NCBI RefSeq assembly: GCF_001758785.1
Contig: NZ_LROM01000085.1
Coordinates: 1 to 64,000, forward strand
DNA: 64,000 nt
Origin: Duganella phyllosphaerae
GTDB lineage: Bacteria > Pseudomonadota > Gammaproteobacteria > Burkholderiales > Burkholderiaceae_D
Direction of reading: 5' to 3'
This document shows positions 1 through 8,301 of the stretch, in pieces; within the stretch, counting starts at the first letter, position 1, and each line of letters starts with the position of its first letter. The position numbers were made by a program, and so were the translations under genes. The notes under the pieces are model-generated. The model searched no databases, had not been told where the DNA came from, and saw nothing but the letters and a program-made list of their open reading frames with translations.

Positions 1-2
1 CG

Positions 3-464
3 CTGTCGGACAGGCGCGTGGCGCGCTGCTGGTACATCATGTTCGACAGGTCGCTGTCGCCACTGTCGCGCACCGTGGCCGCTGCCGCCAGCGAGTTCGA
101 CGACGAAGCACCGAAAAAGAAAAAGGACAAGCCAGCCAAGGCCACCTTGCCGATGAGCGCTTTCCGCGTGGAAGTGGGCAGCGTCAACGCCGTCACCCCG
201 GCCAACATCGTCGGCGCCATCGCCAACGAGACCGGCCTGGAAGCGCGCCTGATCGGCCGCATCGAGATCTTCGACACGTATTCGATGCTGGAACTGCCGG
301 ACGGCATGCCGAACGAGCTGTTCAAGAGCCTGGGCAAGGTCTGGGTCGGTGGTTCGCAGCTGAAGATCAGCCAGGTGGACCGCATGCCGCCGGAGTCGGG
401 CAAATCGACGCCGCCCAAAGCGGCCGCGCCGAAAAAGAAACCGGCGCCGGGCAAGAAATACTGA
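3..464 (+). CDS. DEAD-box RNA helicase, C-terminal part only (DbpA-type RNA-binding domain)
   Basis: The 5' end lies outside the window, so only the last ~150 codons are seen and no start is assigned. A lysine-rich linker (EAPKKKKDKPAK) leads into a segment beginning FRVEVGSV and containing NIVGAIANETGLEARLIGRI, the pattern of the DbpA/CsdA RNA-binding domain that follows the helicase core in DeaD-like proteins. The protein ends in a basic K/P/A-rich tail, common in cold-shock and ribosome-assembly helicases. Motifs I-VI would be upstream. A rho-independent terminator follows 26 bp after the stop. The first ~30 visible residues resemble no helicase segment I know and may be low-complexity linker. 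Confidence 0.75.
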   Translation: MSDRRVARCWYIMFDRSLSPLSRTVAAAASEFDDEAPKKKKDKPAKATLPMSAFRVEVGSVNAVTPANIVGAIANETGLEARLIGRIEIFDTYSMLELPDGMPNELFKSLGKVWVGGSQLKISQVDRMPPESGKSTPPKAAAPKKKPAPGKKY

Positions 465-489
465 TCCTGTCGCCACGCAGAACACCATG

Positions 490-512
490 AAGGGGCCGCA
501 AGGCCCTTTTTC
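490..512 (+). terminator. Rho-independent terminator of the helicase gene
   Basis: GGGCC (493-497), loop GCAA, GGCCC (502-506), extended by A-T pairs and followed by a T run at 507-511. It sits 26 bp after the helicase stop. Confidence 0.8.
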
Positions 513-731
513 TATTTCCGCAGATTATTTCCGCACATCTACGGTGCTGCGCTGCACCAAGAAAAAGCTTGTGAAAGTGCAAACGTGGTGCCTGGCGCGA
601 TGTTGGCAAAGTGTTCTCATAGGAGAACGCGGGGTGGCCCGCTTATTGCATGATGACTTGGCACAAATGTGATAAACGGTGCGCTTGACGCGCCTCAACC
701 TGGAGACAAGTCGTTGAACCGGAGCTTAGCC

Positions 732-869
732 ATGACGCCATTCAGTAAGCTGTGGAATACCTTTGTCGATGCGATCAAGCCGCCGCTGTTGCGGCAACAC
801 AGCGATGCGGGGACGAACATCATCATGATCGATACCCGGCCATTCACCATGTCGCGCAAGGATCTCTGA
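732..869 (+). CDS. 45-residue ORF translationally coupled to the transposase-like gene
   Basis: ATG at 732 has a GGAG motif at 721-724 with normal spacing. The frame ends with TGA at 867-869, and the A of that stop is the first base of the next start codon (TGATG), a classic coupling arrangement. The product starts MTPFSKLWNTFVDAIKPPLL and contains a short hydrophobic stretch (TNIIMID). I recognise no family. It could be a small partner of the downstream protein, a remnant of a longer transposition gene, or only a leader peptide. Upstream, at 613-628, lies a perfect 6-bp hairpin (GTTCTC ATAG GAGAAC) that could belong to its 5' untranslated region. Confidence 0.5.
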   Translation: MTPFSKLWNTFVDAIKPPLLRQHSDAGTNIIMIDTRPFTMSRKDL

Positions 870-2758
870 TGTTACTGCGCAACGATCTGCTGCACTACCC
901 GCAGCCATCGGCGCGCACCGTCCGCGTGTTGTGGATCGACCCCGGCCAGCGACACGCTTACGTGTATGACGTAGCGGCGCGCTCGGCCGAGGTTGAACTG
1001 GTCCAGTTGCCGGCGTTGCTCGCCGACTTGCGGGATGGCCGGGCCAGCGTGCTGCCGGCCGATCCCTACCTGATGGTGGTCAGCCAGGAAATGCTGCCGC
1101 CCAAATACCTGCAGCTGCGCGCGCGCGCCTGGGACATCATCGCGCCGCTGGTGGCGCAGGAGCCCGACATTTACGATGCGCGCCAGCGCGGCCAGATGAT
1201 CGCCCGCGCCACCGCCGAACACCAGGTGTCGCACCCCACCATTTATCGCTACCTGCGCCGCTACTGGCAGCGCGGGCAAACCCCCAATGCGCTGCTGCCC
1301 GACTACTGCAATTCCGGGGGCAAGGGCAAGGTGCGCCAATCGTCGGAAGGTGTCAAGCGCGGCCGGCCGCGCAAGAACGGCGCCGACGACGGCCCGGGCC
1401 TGAACGCCGACGAGGACATTCGCCGCATCTTCCGGGTAGCGATCGCCCGCTATGCGGCCAGCCACGACAAGTTCTCGCGCCTGGGCGCCTACCAGCAAAT
1501 GCTCGACGAGTTCTTCATCGAACGCCGCATCGACCCCGTGAGCGGCCGGGTGCAGACCGCGCCGCAACGGCGCGCCGCCATGCTGCCCACCTTCGGCCAG
1601 TTCAATTACTGGCTCGACCACGACGACGACCGCCCGCCGGAAGTGGCGCGCCGCAGCAGCGGTAGTGGTTCCCGGGCCGGCAGCGGCATCATGGCCGACG
1701 CTGCACCTGCGCTGCGCGCCACAGCGCTGTCGGCCCCCGGCCGCCCCGGGGCCAGCTACCAGCTCGACGCCATGCGCGCCGACGTGCAGCTGGTGTCGCG
1801 CGCCGACCGCGAGCAGGCCATCGGCCGTCCGCATATTTACGTGGTGCAGGATGCTTACAGCCGCCTGATCACCGGCGTGCACGTGGGCCTGGGACCGGCC
1901 AACTGGCCGCAGGCGATGCTGGCGCTGGCCAACTGCGCCGCCGACAAGCAGCGTTACAGCCAGCAGTACGGCCGCCGCATCGAGGCCGGCCAGTGGCCCG
2001 GCCGCCATCTGCCCGACACGTTGTTCGTGGCCGCACCGCTGGCCGCGCTGGCCGGCGCCGAGTGGGGCGACGGCGGCACGCTGCGCACCAACTTCAACCT
2101 GCGCTGCGTGACCGCCGACCACGGACCCGGGGACTGGCAGGAAGTGCTGGCGCGGCGCTTCCGGCTGCTGGCGCCCGAGGTGGCCCACGCCGCCACCGGA
2201 GCCAACGCTCTGGTGGCTGGCGCGCCGTGCCGGCTCGACGGCGTGCTCGATGTGGCGCAGTTCACCCGTATCGTCATCGACTGCATCCTGTACTACAACC
2301 ACCGCCAGCCTGCGCCGGATACGGCGGCACCGGCGACCCTGTGGGACTGGGGCGTGGAGCACCGCGGCGGGGCGCTCAAGACCTATCCGGAGCACCTGGT
2401 GCGGTGCAGCCTGATGCCGGTGGCCACTGCCATGGTGAGCTGCGACGGCATCGCGTTCGCCAACAGCAGCTATACCTGCGCGCGCGCCGTGCAGGAGCGC
2501 TGGTACGAGCGCGTGCGCCAGCGCGGCGGCTGGCAGGTGAGGGTGGCGCACGATCCGTCCAACCTCGATACCGTCTACCTGCTCGACGCCGCCGCGCCGA
2601 CGCAGTTCCACGCCTGCCACCTGGCCGACGCCACCGGCGTGCGCCGCCAGCTGAGCGCAGCGGAAATGGCGCACTTGCCGCCCGCTGCTGCAACCAGTGC
2701 ACCGGCGGATGCCATCATCCGCACCAGCGCTGCCGCCCTGGTCAGCTTCGCCGGCTGA
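869..2758 (+). CDS. Orphan TnsB/Mu-type transposase homologue with degraded DDE site
   Basis: 629 residues. The order matches TnsB and related Mu-type transposases: a helix-turn-helix region near residues 115-135 (HPTIYRYLRRYW), a basic linker (KRGRPRKNG, 163-171), an RNase H-like core from about 298, and a conserved C-terminal-core motif (FTRIVIDCILYYNHR, 465-479). The first catalytic Asp is kept (D300 in YQLDAMRADV), and the strand IGRPHIYVVQDAYSRLITG is typical. Where TnsB has D-N/R-G, this protein reads FVAAPL (around A388). Where TnsB has GIVEQRF, it reads EVLARRF (A428). Two of three catalytic acids therefore look lost, although the frame is intact. No TnsA, TnsC, TniQ or end repeats are seen nearby. 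A domesticated DNA-binding protein is a possible role (inference). The start overlaps the preceding stop. Confidence 0.75.
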   Translation: MLLRNDLLHYPQPSARTVRVLWIDPGQRHAYVYDVAARSAEVELVQLPALLADLRDGRASVLPADPYLMVVSQEMLPPKYLQLRARAWDIIAPLVAQEPDIYDARQRGQMIARATAEHQVSHPTIYRYLRRYWQRGQTPNALLPDYCNSGGKGKVRQSSEGVKRGRPRKNGADDGPGLNADEDIRRIFRVAIARYAASHDKFSRLGAYQQMLDEFFIERRIDPVSGRVQTAPQRRAAMLPTFGQFNYWLDHDDDRPPEVARRSSGSGSRAGSGIMADAAPALRATALSAPGRPGASYQLDAMRADVQLVSRADREQAIGRPHIYVVQDAYSRLITGVHVGLGPANWPQAMLALANCAADKQRYSQQYGRRIEAGQWPGRHLPDTLFVAAPLAALAGAEWGDGGTLRTNFNLRCVTADHGPGDWQEVLARRFRLLAPEVAHAATGANALVAGAPCRLDGVLDVAQFTRIVIDCILYYNHRQPAPDTAAPATLWDWGVEHRGGALKTYPEHLVRCSLMPVATAMVSCDGIAFANSSYTCARAVQERWYERVRQRGGWQVRVAHDPSNLDTVYLLDAAAPTQFHACHLADATGVRRQLSAAEMAHLPPAAATSAPADAIIRTSAAALVSFAG

Positions 2759-3103
2759 TTCTCCTTCGCCTTTTCGATCCCTTGCACCGCAATGCACCAC
2801 CGCCATCTGGTGGTGCGTGCGTTCGCGTACCGACGACTTTTCGGTAACCCGCATCGCCACAAATAAAGTCTGTTTCAGGTGAATAAAGTTTGTCGCCGGA
2901 CGCGCTCTGCGACGTGCTGCAAGCGCCCGCAATGCGCTGCCGAAAAAACTTTGTTCGATGCGGCAGGCGTTGCAGAACAAGGCTCGCTTTGGCGGCGAAT
3001 GATGTTTATTTGCTTTCCAATATGGCACGCTGCTTGCTATGAAGAGGACTACGGAGACGCTAGTGACTCCAGGGTTTTTTCAGCACAAAGTCGAGGAAAG
3101 CAG
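2759..3103. other. Intergenic region before the amine oxidase operon
   Basis: 345 bp without a supported gene. It contains an 8-bp hairpin, GCACCACC (2794-2801) / GGTGGTGC (2809-2816), lacking a clear T run, just after the transposase-like gene. The near-duplicate AATAAAGTNTGT occurs twice around 2862-2892. The part near 3000-3090 is AT-richer and probably holds the operon promoter, but I cannot name convincing -35/-10 boxes. Confidence 0.5.
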
Positions 3104-4711
3104 ATGCAAAGCAAAACAGTAAAACCATTTAAACCGTTTAGCTCTTTTACCCGCAGAGACTTCCTGTACCGGGCCGCAGCGGTGGGCGGCACCAGCTTGC
3201 TGTTGACCACCATGAATGCATGGGGCATGGGCATCAACTCCACCGTGTCGGCGCCGCCGGCACTGACCGGCAGCGGCAAGGGCAAAAAAGTGGTGATCCT
3301 GGGCGCCGGCCTGGCCGGTCTCACCGCTGCCTACGAACTGGGAAAACTGGGCTACCAATGCCAGATCCTCGAAGCGCGCGACTTTGCCGGTGGCCGTTGC
3401 CAGACAGCCCGCAAGGGCTTTGCGCTGACCGAGCTCGGTGGCGAGAAGCAGACCTGCGCTTTCGACGCCGGCCAGTACATCAACCACGGCCCGTGGCGCA
3501 TTCCGCTGCACCACCAGTCCACGCTGCACTACACGCGCCTGTTCGAGGTGCCGCTGGAAGTGATGGTCAATGAAAACGACCACTCTTATGTGTACTCCGA
3601 AAACGCCGGCCCTTTCGCGGGCAAGCGCATGCGCATCAAGGAGGTCAAGGCCGACATGCGCGGCCACGTCGACGAACTGCTGGCCAAGTCGATCAAGAAC
3701 AAGCAGCTCGATCAAACCCTGAGCGCCGACGACCAGCGCCTGCTGCTCGACTACCTGGTGCACGAAGGGCATTTGTCCGCCACCGATCTGACTTACAGTG
3801 GCCGTCCTGGTCGCGGTTACACCGTCTATCCGGGCGCCGGCATGGAGCCGGGACCGGGCAAGGCGTCCGACCCGCTGGGTTTCAAGGACCTGCTCGAATC
3901 GAAGCTGGGCAATGTGTACAGCGCGGTGCACGACTTCCCGATGCAGGCCAACATGTTCCAACCGGTGGGCGGCATGGACGCGATTCCGAAGGCGTTCGAA
4001 AAGCGCCTCGGTAAAGTGATCCGCTACCGCGCCGAAGTGCAGACCATCCGCCAGAACGACAAGGGCGTGACCATCGCCTTCAAGGACACCGCCAGCGGCA
4101 AGGCCGGCAGCGTCACCGCCGACTACTGCCTGTGCACGATTCCATTGTCGGTGCTGCGCCAGATCGATACCGATTTTTCGGACAAGTTCAAGAAGGCCGT
4201 GGCCACCGTCGCCTACGCCCCGGTGGGCAAGATCGGCCTGCAAATGAAACGCCGCTTCTGGGAAGAGGACGACCAGATCTACGGCGGCCATGTGCTGACC
4301 GACCTGCGCGGGATTAACACCATCTCGCTGCCGTCGTCGAACTGGCAAAAGCAGAAGGGCGTGGTGCTCGGCTACTACCAGTACCAGACCGCCGCCATCG
4401 AGATCAGCGCCTTGAGCCCGGCCGAACGCGCCGAATTCGCGGTGGCCGCCGGCGAGAAGATCTTCCCGCAGTACCGCAAGGAATACGAGAACGCGTTTTC
4501 CGTGGCGTGGCACCGGGTGCAGTACAACCTCGGTGGCTGGGCCGAGTGGACCGACAAGACCCGCGCCGCCGCGTACCCCACGCTGGTGGAAGGCGAGGGC
4601 CGCATCATGCTGGCCGGCGAACACCTGAGCTATCTGACCGGCTGGCAGGCGGGCGCCATCGAATCGGCATGGCAGCAGATCGCCCGCATCCACGCGAGGG
4701 CCAGCGCATGA
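3104..4711 (+). CDS. Tat-exported flavin monoamine oxidase family protein
   Basis: 535 residues from ATG 3104, preceded by GAGGAAAG. The N-terminus carries a twin-arginine signal (FTRRDFLYR, RR at 17-18, then a hydrophobic stretch), so the folded flavoprotein should be exported. KKVVILGAGLAGLTAAYELG (from 61) is the FAD dinucleotide-binding fold, and EARDFAGGRC follows as usual in the amine oxidase family. A conserved lysine region (VGKIGLQMKRRFW) and a C-terminal FAD-binding segment (GRIMLAGEHLSYLTGWQAGAIESAW) complete the monoamine oxidase / L-amino-acid oxidase layout. The substrate is unknown. The stop overlaps the start of a cytochrome c gene (ATGA), which suggests electrons go to cytochrome rather than oxygen, as known for the nicotine-degrading enzyme NicA2. 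Confidence 0.88.
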   Translation: MQSKTVKPFKPFSSFTRRDFLYRAAAVGGTSLLLTTMNAWGMGINSTVSAPPALTGSGKGKKVVILGAGLAGLTAAYELGKLGYQCQILEARDFAGGRCQTARKGFALTELGGEKQTCAFDAGQYINHGPWRIPLHHQSTLHYTRLFEVPLEVMVNENDHSYVYSENAGPFAGKRMRIKEVKADMRGHVDELLAKSIKNKQLDQTLSADDQRLLLDYLVHEGHLSATDLTYSGRPGRGYTVYPGAGMEPGPGKASDPLGFKDLLESKLGNVYSAVHDFPMQANMFQPVGGMDAIPKAFEKRLGKVIRYRAEVQTIRQNDKGVTIAFKDTASGKAGSVTADYCLCTIPLSVLRQIDTDFSDKFKKAVATVAYAPVGKIGLQMKRRFWEEDDQIYGGHVLTDLRGINTISLPSSNWQKQKGVVLGYYQYQTAAIEISALSPAERAEFAVAAGEKIFPQYRKEYENAFSVAWHRVQYNLGGWAEWTDKTRAAAYPTLVEGEGRIMLAGEHLSYLTGWQAGAIESAWQQIARIHARASA

Positions 4712-5127
4712 AGCCTGTGCTGACAACTGCCCTGATGAGCGCCGCCGCGCTGGCGGCCACCGCGCTGCTGGCCGTGGCGCCGGCGCGCGCGCAAGCCCCG
4801 GACGGCAAGGCGCTGTTCATGAAAAACTGCGCGGCCTGCCACCAGGCCAGCGGCAAGGGCATCCCGGGCGCTTTCCCCGCCCTGGCCGGCAGCAAGTTCG
4901 TTACCGGCGACCATGCCGAAGTGGCAGGCGTGCTGCTCAAGGGGCGCGGCGGCATGCCGGACTTTTCCGAAACCATCAGCGACCGCGACCTGGCCGCCAT
5001 TCTCACCTACGTGCGCGGCGAATGGGGCAACAAGGCCGACGCGCTGACCGAAGACGAAATCCACAAGCTGCGCACCGCGCTGGGCGTGGCGCAATTCGGT
5101 ACCGCCGAAATGTCGAACAAACATTAA
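4708..5127 (+). CDS. Periplasmic class I c-type cytochrome
   Basis: 139 residues, starting with ATG 4708 inside the stop of the amine oxidase (ATGA overlap), so translation is coupled. A cleavable signal peptide ends near PARAQA (about residue 30). One heme-binding motif, CAACH (41-45), is followed by GIPGAFPALAGSKFV and a probable axial Met (GGMPDF, M83), the usual mono-heme cytochrome c fold. Its position makes it the likely electron acceptor of the flavoprotein, passing electrons on to the respiratory chain. The gene is followed 17 bp later by the RidA-like gene. Confidence 0.9.
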   Translation: MKPVLTTALMSAAALAATALLAVAPARAQAPDGKALFMKNCAACHQASGKGIPGAFPALAGSKFVTGDHAEVAGVLLKGRGGMPDFSETISDRDLAAILTYVRGEWGNKADALTEDEIHKLRTALGVAQFGTAEMSNKH

Positions 5128-5144
5128 AACCACGAGAGAGAACC

Positions 5145-5654
5145 ATGAAAAAAATCATTGCCACCGTGTTGACCCCGATCGCCTTCGGCCTGCTGTGCAG
5201 CGCCGCCCAGGCTGCCGCGCCTGCCGCCGAGATTGTGCGCCACAAGATCCCGAACTCGGACTTCCCGATCGCGCTGGCGGTGACCATTCCGCCGACCGCC
5301 ACCATTCACTTCATCAGCGGCCAGGTACCGGCGGTGGTGAACAAGGAAGTGCCGGGCGACACGCTGGCTGCCTTTGGCGACACCAAGGCCCAGACCGAGA
5401 CGGTGCTCAAGAAGATCAAGGAAATCCTCGAAGGCATGAAGCTGCAAATGTCCGACGTGGTCAAGATGCAGGTGTTCCTGGTGGGCGATCCGGCCAAGGG
5501 CGGCAAGGCCGATACCAAGGGCTTCATGGAAGCCTACACCCAGTACTTCGGCGGTGCCCAGCCCAATTTGCCGGCACGCGCCGTGGTGCAGGTGGCGGGG
5601 CTGAGCAACCCGGGCTGGCTGGTGGAAATCGAAGTGGTCGCCGCAAAAAAATAA
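5145..5654 (+). CDS. RidA/YjgF-family protein with signal peptide
   Basis: 169 residues from ATG 5145 with GAGAGA upstream. The first 24 residues (MKKIIATVLTPIAFGLLCSA then AQA) are a signal peptide. The rest is a RidA/YjgF chorismate-mutase-like fold: FISGQVP, KAQTETVLKKIKEILE, VVKMQVFLVGD and NLPARAVVQVAGL, with R145 at the place of the active-site arginine, ending in VEIEVVA. RidA enzymes hydrolyse reactive imines/enamines made by flavin or PLP enzymes, normally in the cytosol. Here the predicted export matches the Tat-exported amine oxidase two genes upstream, so it may clear the imine product in the periplasm (inference). Confidence 0.85.
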   Translation: MKKIIATVLTPIAFGLLCSAAQAAAPAAEIVRHKIPNSDFPIALAVTIPPTATIHFISGQVPAVVNKEVPGDTLAAFGDTKAQTETVLKKIKEILEGMKLQMSDVVKMQVFLVGDPAKGGKADTKGFMEAYTQYFGGAQPNLPARAVVQVAGLSNPGWLVEIEVVAAKK

Positions 5655-5708
5655 TAAGCGTTGCAGGTCTTACTTTGTAATTTTTTCCAAAAATGGGGAT
5701 TTAAAAAT

Positions 5709-8180
5709 ATGCACAAGACCACTCTCAAGATCGGCGTTGCCGCCGTCCTGTCCACCCTGGCGTTTGGCGCCGCCTCTGCCTACGCTGCACCGGCCGAAGC
5801 TGAAGCCGAAGTCGCTGCAGCGGCGGTCGCACCGACCGAAGTCGCCGCGACCGCCTCGGTCATCGTCACCGGCACCCGCTCGAGCGGCATGAAAGCCGAA
5901 AACAGCGCCTCGCCGATCCAGGTACTGGACGCCGCTTCGCTGCAGCGCACCGGCCAGCCGGACCTGATCCAGGCGCTGGCGCAAAACCTGCCGTCGTTCA
6001 CGGCCCAGGCCTTCGGCGGCGACACCGCCAACCTGACGCTGTCGGCGCGCCTGCGCGGCCTGTCCCCGAATAACACGCTGGTGCTCATCAACGGCAAGCG
6101 CCGCCACGGCACCGCCAACCTGGCCGTGCTGGGCGGGCCATACCAGGGCGGCGCAGCGGCCGACCTGAACTACATCCCGGTCGCCGCGATCGACCATATC
6201 GAAGTGCTGCAGGACGGCGCTGCCGCCCAATACGGCTCCGACGCCATCGCCGGCGTGATCAACATCATCCTTAAATCGAACAACCGGGGCGGCAATGCGA
6301 CGGTCACCGGCGGCGGCTATTGGGATGGTGGTGGACGCAGCGCCAGCGGCGCCGTCAACTTCGGCGTTGAACCGTTCGAGAACGCGTACCTGAGCGTGAC
6401 CGTGGATTCGAAATACCATGGCCACAGCGACCGTGGCGGCATCGACCCGCGCCTGGTCGATCCGCGCAACGTCGCCAATATCCCCGGCATGACGCAAATT
6501 TCCGGCTACCCGTACCTGAACAAGATCCAGGGCGACGCCGCATATCACCTCAATGTTTTGGCAGCCAACTTCGGCTGGGACATCGACGCCAACAGCCAGC
6601 TGTACTCGATCCTGACCGCCGGCCGCAAGGAAGCGAGCGCCTACGAAAACTACCGCCTGCCCAACCGCGTGCCGGGCCTGTACCCGCAGGGCTTCTCGCC
6701 GAAAGAGGCGATCAAGCAGGACGATGTGGCGCTGACCATCGGCGTCAAGGGCAAGCTGGCCGACTGGAACACCGACATCAGCACCACCTATGGCCGCGAC
6801 AAGTCGCGCATCGGTGTGGAAGATTCGGTCAATGCCTCCCTGTTCGCGGACACCGGCGCCTCGCCGACCGAGTTCTCGGCCGGCGCCTTCGTCGCCACCC
6901 AGACCACCACCACGCTCGAAGCGAGCCGCGAAATCGAGGTAGGCTGGAGCAAGCCGCTGACGTTTGCCACGGGCCTCGAATACCGCGTCGACCAGTATGA
7001 AATCCAGGCAGGCGATCCGGCCTCGCGCTACAAGGAAGGCTCGCAGTCGTATCCGGGCTTCTCGCTGACCGACGCCGGCAAGCACCGCCGCACCAACAAG
7101 GCCGCTTACGTCAACGTCGCCGGCAACCCGGTGAAGGATTTGACGGTCGACCTAGCCGGTCGCTACGAGCACTTCAGCGATTTTGGCAGCGCCCGCGTGG
7201 GCAAGCTCACCTCGCGCTACGAAATGACGCCGACGGCAGCCGTGCGCGGCACCATCAGTAACGGCTTCCGCGCGCCGACCCTGGCCGAATCGTACTACTC
7301 GGCTACCAACGTCGGCCCGACCAGCGCGTTCGTGCAGCTGGCGCCCAATTCGCCGGGCGCCCGCCTGGTGGGTGTGAATGGCCTCAAGCCCGAGAAGTCG
7401 AACAACCTCAGTTTCGGCCTGGTGTTCAACCCCGCCAGCAACCTCAATGTGACGGTGGACGTGTACCAGATCAAGATCCGCGACCGCATCGTCGGTTCCG
7501 GCGCCTTGTACGGTTCCGGTGGCGCGATCAACTCGCCGGCGGTGGTGTCGGCGATCCTGGCCAACGGCAATGTGCTTGACAGCACCGTCAGCCAGACCGG
7601 CATCAACATCTTCTCGAACGCGGTCAACACCCGCAGCCGGGGCATGGAGTTCGTCGCCACCCTCAACGAAAGCTATGGCACCTACGGCCGCGTGGACTGG
7701 TCGATCGCCGCCAACTACAACAAGGTGGAAGTGACCCAAATTAACCAGGCGCCCACCCAGCTGATGCCGCAAACGCTGCTCGACAAGACTGCCATTTCCA
7801 ACCTGGAGACGGCCTCGCCGAAAATGCGCGTGAACCTGGGCGCGCTGTGGAAGATCGGTAACTGGACCGTCAACCTGCGCGAAGCGATCTACGGCAAGTC
7901 GAACAACTACGACAGTGAAGACGGCGCCGTGTATCACAAGAACGAGATCAAGATGCGCGCCATCACCGATCTCGAAGTGGGCTACAAGATCGACAACGCG
8001 TGGTCGGTGGCGGTGGGCGCGAACAACCTGTTCAACCTGTACCCGAACGGCATCAACCCGGCGCTGCTGGCCGACCAGCGCGCGGCGCTCGACAACGCCG
8101 CCGTCACGGTGCTGCCATCGTTCTCGCCGTTCGGCATCAACGGCGGTTACTACTACGCGCGCGCCAACTACAAGTTCTAA
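5709..8180 (+). CDS. TonB-dependent outer-membrane receptor
   Basis: 823 residues. A signal peptide (MHKTTLKIGVAAVLSTLAFG..AYA) is followed by an Ala/Glu-rich stretch, then a TonB-box-like segment (SVIVTGTR) and a plug domain (IQVLDAASL, LINGKRRHG, IEVLQDGAAAQYGSDAIAGVINI). The remaining ~600 residues are a 22-strand barrel type with NGFRAPTLAESYYS and a C-terminal aromatic strand ending in YYYARANYKF. It imports a ligand across the outer membrane using TonB energy. The ligand is unknown; the 54-bp gap from the RidA gene suggests cotranscription and a link to the amine substrate. The start ATG has only a weak upstream GGGGA. A strong terminator follows. Confidence 0.92.
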   Translation: MHKTTLKIGVAAVLSTLAFGAASAYAAPAEAEAEVAAAAVAPTEVAATASVIVTGTRSSGMKAENSASPIQVLDAASLQRTGQPDLIQALAQNLPSFTAQAFGGDTANLTLSARLRGLSPNNTLVLINGKRRHGTANLAVLGGPYQGGAAADLNYIPVAAIDHIEVLQDGAAAQYGSDAIAGVINIILKSNNRGGNATVTGGGYWDGGGRSASGAVNFGVEPFENAYLSVTVDSKYHGHSDRGGIDPRLVDPRNVANIPGMTQISGYPYLNKIQGDAAYHLNVLAANFGWDIDANSQLYSILTAGRKEASAYENYRLPNRVPGLYPQGFSPKEAIKQDDVALTIGVKGKLADWNTDISTTYGRDKSRIGVEDSVNASLFADTGASPTEFSAGAFVATQTTTTLEASREIEVGWSKPLTFATGLEYRVDQYEIQAGDPASRYKEGSQSYPGFSLTDAGKHRRTNKAAYVNVAGNPVKDLTVDLAGRYEHFSDFGSARVGKLTSRYEMTPTAAVRGTISNGFRAPTLAESYYSATNVGPTSAFVQLAPNSPGARLVGVNGLKPEKSNNLSFGLVFNPASNLNVTVDVYQIKIRDRIVGSGALYGSGGAINSPAVVSAILANGNVLDSTVSQTGINIFSNAVNTRSRGMEFVATLNESYGTYGRVDWSIAANYNKVEVTQINQAPTQLMPQTLLDKTAISNLETASPKMRVNLGALWKIGNWTVNLREAIYGKSNNYDSEDGAVYHKNEIKMRAITDLEVGYKIDNAWSVAVGANNLFNLYPNGINPALLADQRAALDNAAVTVLPSFSPFGINGGYYYARANYKF

Positions 8181-8207
8181 CTTGTAGTCCGCACTGCCGT
8201 CCCTCGC

Positions 8208-8241
8208 GGGGTCGGACCCATCCGGGTCCGACCCCTTTTTT
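8208..8241 (+). terminator. Strong rho-independent terminator built from a GGGGTCGGACCC repeat unit
   Basis: A perfect 12-bp stem, GGGGTCGGACCC (8208-8219) / GGGTCCGACCCC (8224-8235), loop ATCC, then six T. It closes the amine oxidase-TonB receptor operon. The same core sequence recurs at 9208-9295, so the terminator seems to use an interspersed repeat. Confidence 0.9.
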
Positions 8242-8301
8242 CGCTGTGCGGGTTGGACCGATGGTGTAGCATGGCCGCTTCCCATCCGGAGCACGCCCAC
8301 C

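Noticed and set aside
487..672. 61-codon open frame between helicase and transposase-like genes
   Set aside because: It begins inside the helicase terminator hairpin and has no ribosome-binding site.
869..2758. Active Tn7-like transposon
   Set aside because: No other tns genes, no end repeats and apparent loss of catalytic acids; only an orphan TnsB-like gene is supported.
872..3028. Long open frame antisense to the transposase-like gene
   Set aside because: Its product is His/Arg/Ala/Val-rich low-quality sequence from the complement of high-GC codons. The plus strand encodes a recognisable protein.
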